From: Mesostigma viride
Taxonomy: Eukaryota > Streptophyta > Mesostigmatophyceae > Mesostigmatales > Mesostigmataceae
NCBI GenBank assembly: GCA_009746045.1
Contig: RPFO01000288.1
Location: 319,758-383,757, forward strand
DNA: 64,000 bases
Direction of reading: 5' to 3'
Positions 61,640 through 64,000 of this stretch are shown in pieces (within the stretch, counting starts at the first letter, position 1; every line of letters starts with the position of its first letter). Below the pieces are notes generated by a model that saw nothing but the letters and a program-made list of their open reading frames with translations, did not search any database and was not told the origin of the DNA. Both the position numbers and the translations under genes were made by a program.

Positions 61640-64000
61640 ATTGGGGACACACCCGCTATTGGCCCCTTTTTCACTCCTAATAGCATTTTTTCGACTTACA
61701 TTTAAATAACAAAATCGCCCAAGTCTTCAAAACTGCCAATACGAAGCACATTAGCCCGAAAAACTCACCTTACTTTTCAATTTTTTTAAAGGGTGACTTC
61801 CCACCGGGCGCAGCGCCACTACCTTAATGTGCAAATCGACTTAACGACCTTGCAGCACGCGGATGAAGCATGTTCCTAATTTCAACTCCCAAGTACCGCC
61901 CATCTTTTACTGGGATTTACATGAGCCGATCCTAGGGCTGCGATTCCAGGATTGGGCGCGCGTGACAAATTCCAGTCATGATATGGCCTTCAGCCTCGTG
62001 TCTATATACGTACTTCTTCTTTCCCCCCTGGTCAAGGTTAACTCACGTACACTCGTACAGTTTCATGTATTTTCCCACTTGCCTTCTCCCGGTTAGGGAT
62101 AAGTTTGCTAAACACGTCTAAGTGCAAACATCTTTTGCCCCTGTTGGCCCGCCGTTTTCTACCCGTTGTGAATTGGTCCGTACTTGGGGAGCTCCCAACA
62201 GTCGGGGGAAGGTGGTGATCATTTTCTTAATTCGTAAAGTAGATCAGTTGTCTCACTGAATTTTCCGATTGATGCCAGTGGAACAAACAGCACAAGCCAG
62301 AATCTGGAGAATCCGGACCATCGCACAGCTCGGGCTACTAGCATGAAAGCTCATGTCAGTGATTCATTTCCGAACTCCATACCCACACGTACATATGCTT
62401 GAGGGCGGGGGACTGCCATATGCACTACCAAGTCTGTCCCATCCGTGTTCCGCCAGGCGGCCGCCTCGCCAACCTACATATATATGCCGGCGAGGAGACA
62501 TTATCCTGGCCGCGCCATGCGGTCAGGAATTGTTGCCTCACTTAATACATGGGCGCCGTGCTCTTTAATCGCCTGTTTCCCCCGTCCCAGGTTCCATTTC
62601 CCTGCTTCCAAGGCGGCCGTGCTCCTCAGAGAGGTGCCACGCGCTCCACTCGCCCCAGGACAGGGCCCTAAATTAACCTTTATTAGTGGTAAAATCAGCG
62701 ACATGAACTTGTCTTGATCAATCTCAAGACTGCCGGAATCAGCCGCATGGTCTTGGGAATCGATTTTGCCCGCGAGATCACGCCTCCTCGAGAGCTCTGT
62801 TGAAACATAACCCCGTGTCATTCCCGGGATTGTATGGATCAACAACCGCTTTCACCCGCGATGGTCACGCCTCCTTGAGAGCCTGGGCATCCTCCCCAGC
62901 GGCCGGTTTGCGTTCACAGTACGCCCTGCACAGACAGCAACACAGACACATGCACACAGCAGGCGGGACGCCACACAGGGACGCAGCAGGGACCCGGCCT
63001 TAGTGGGATGGCAAGGTCAGTCCCCACCAAGCACACCCCCCTTGTTCCTATTGCAATTTTTTTCTATCTAATTCTCTCTATTCCTATCTACATGATATGC
63101 TCCCATACTGATATGCTCCCACAATGACCTGCTCCCATACCTACTCGCCCTATAAGACGCCCACCCTGTTGCTATCAAAACCAACCAGAGTAGCAAGCCG
63201 TGGAAATGTTCCACTAAATTTTTTTTCTACTGCCTCCTATCTCTGCGCTATCGATACAAAGTGACCTGACAAGCACGCATAGCCTGTTGCAACCCACACC
63301 GGCCAATGTGATGCAAGTGCGCGTTGCTCTAGCTGCGATGATCAACCAGAGCGCGTTGTTCTACTGTCTGACAGTGCTAGTTGCTGTAGCGTCGGATGCG
63401 ACAAACCACAGCATGTTGCTCTAGCGGCATGCAACAAGCCAGCCCTGGCAGCGCCACGTGTTCCGGTGCACGCACCAGTGGCTGTCCTGCCGACTTTGAG
63501 CACAACTAACACAGCGCTACTTGGTACAGGGTACTCCTTCCAAAAGTGGCAACCCCTACCCTCCCTTCCCAAGTGGCATCCCCTACCCTCCCTTCCCAAG
63601 TGGCAACCCACACCCTTGTGCCTGTGCCTGTGCCTGCACCTGTATCTGTCATCCCCATAGCCAGCACCACAATACTTTGTATTACCCGGTGTGCTATTCC
63701 ACTCCCTCTACCCAGAGTCTGATAGATATACTCGCATCGCAGCCATCGGTGTGCCTATTGATATACGAGGTCCCCATGGTCTGCTGGTGACACAAACCAT
63801 AGGACCACCTCTGGGCCTTGCGCGGGCGCCGGTTGTTCATGGAATCGTGTGCTAGCCGCCAGTAAAAACCAACCACCAGCATTATTAGCCCATCAGCTCA
63901 CCTGCAGGCCTTGCGCGGATTCCGCGCTGTCTCGTTACCTTAATACACAAATAGGTCACATACATCGATGTACCCCTTAAGTTAAGCTCACCGCAACTGC
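61640..64000. other. Right end of window, no recognised gene
   Basis: No convincing coding sequence. Short repeats: an inverted copy of the dispersed repeat of 1-60 at about 62,275-62,345; CTTCTCCCGGTTAGGG at 62,083-62,098, as near 54,400; imperfect units around GTTGCTCTAGC at 63,320-63,430; three tandem copies of a 28-base unit with CCCTACCCTCCCTTCCCAAG at about 63,541-63,612. Confidence 0.5.

Noticed and set aside
62353-62845. Short frames near 62.4-62.8 kb on both strands
   Set aside because: No similarity, no splice support, and overlapping frames on both strands.

Overview
This is nuclear DNA from a eukaryote, most likely a green alga (Viridiplantae, probably a chlorophyte or prasinophyte; the species cannot be named from the sequence). 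The grounds are spliced GT-AG genes with very large repeat-filled introns, a plant-type plastid isoprenoid enzyme with a presumptive transit peptide, a presenilin enhancer 2 (PEN-2) protein closest to the plant form, a secreted protein with plant-type LRR and root-cap-like domains, and copia, DIRS and LINE retroelements. There are no operons, rRNA genes, CRISPR arrays or confident tRNA genes.

Layout. (1) 1-1.56 kb: no gene seen; 1.58-2.0 kb: G-rich minisatellite. (2) 2.4-14.75 kb, plus strand: the IspD gene, ten exons with only 876 coding bases spread over 12.3 kb. Most introns carry their own tandem repeat, and several carry decayed copies of neighbouring exon ends. (3) 15.4-16.1 kb: a dispersed short repeat and a LINE 3' relic. 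(4) 16.5-18.2 kb, minus strand: a two-exon PEN-2 gene. (5) 18.8-25.1 kb, minus strand: a young Ty1/copia element with two LTRs and an ATAAC target duplication, lying between PEN-2 and the next gene. (6) 26.1-50.5 kb, plus strand: a gene for a predicted secreted protein of 1,991 residues (signal peptide, short repeats, subtilase, LRRs, hyalin-like repeat, root-cap-like C-terminus). Its second coding exon is split by a 9.6-kb LTR element with apparently identical LTRs and a CCTGG duplication. Its third intron holds an antisense DIRS-like element. (7) 50.5-54.5 kb: mostly unassigned, with strong palindromes and weak signs of an acidic-protein gene. (8) 54.6-61.6 kb: relics of one LINE family in both orientations. 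(9) 61.6-64 kb: no gene recognised, short repeats only.

The cellular genes share no obvious pathway. IspD belongs to the plastid MEP pathway, PEN-2 to gamma-secretase, and the large protein to the secretory route or cell surface. What unites the window is repeat and transposon activity. Exon models were checked by phase: the IspD exons sum to 292 codons including stop, the PEN-2 exons to 118 codons, and the secreted-protein exons to 1,992 codons once the insertion and one target-site copy are left out.
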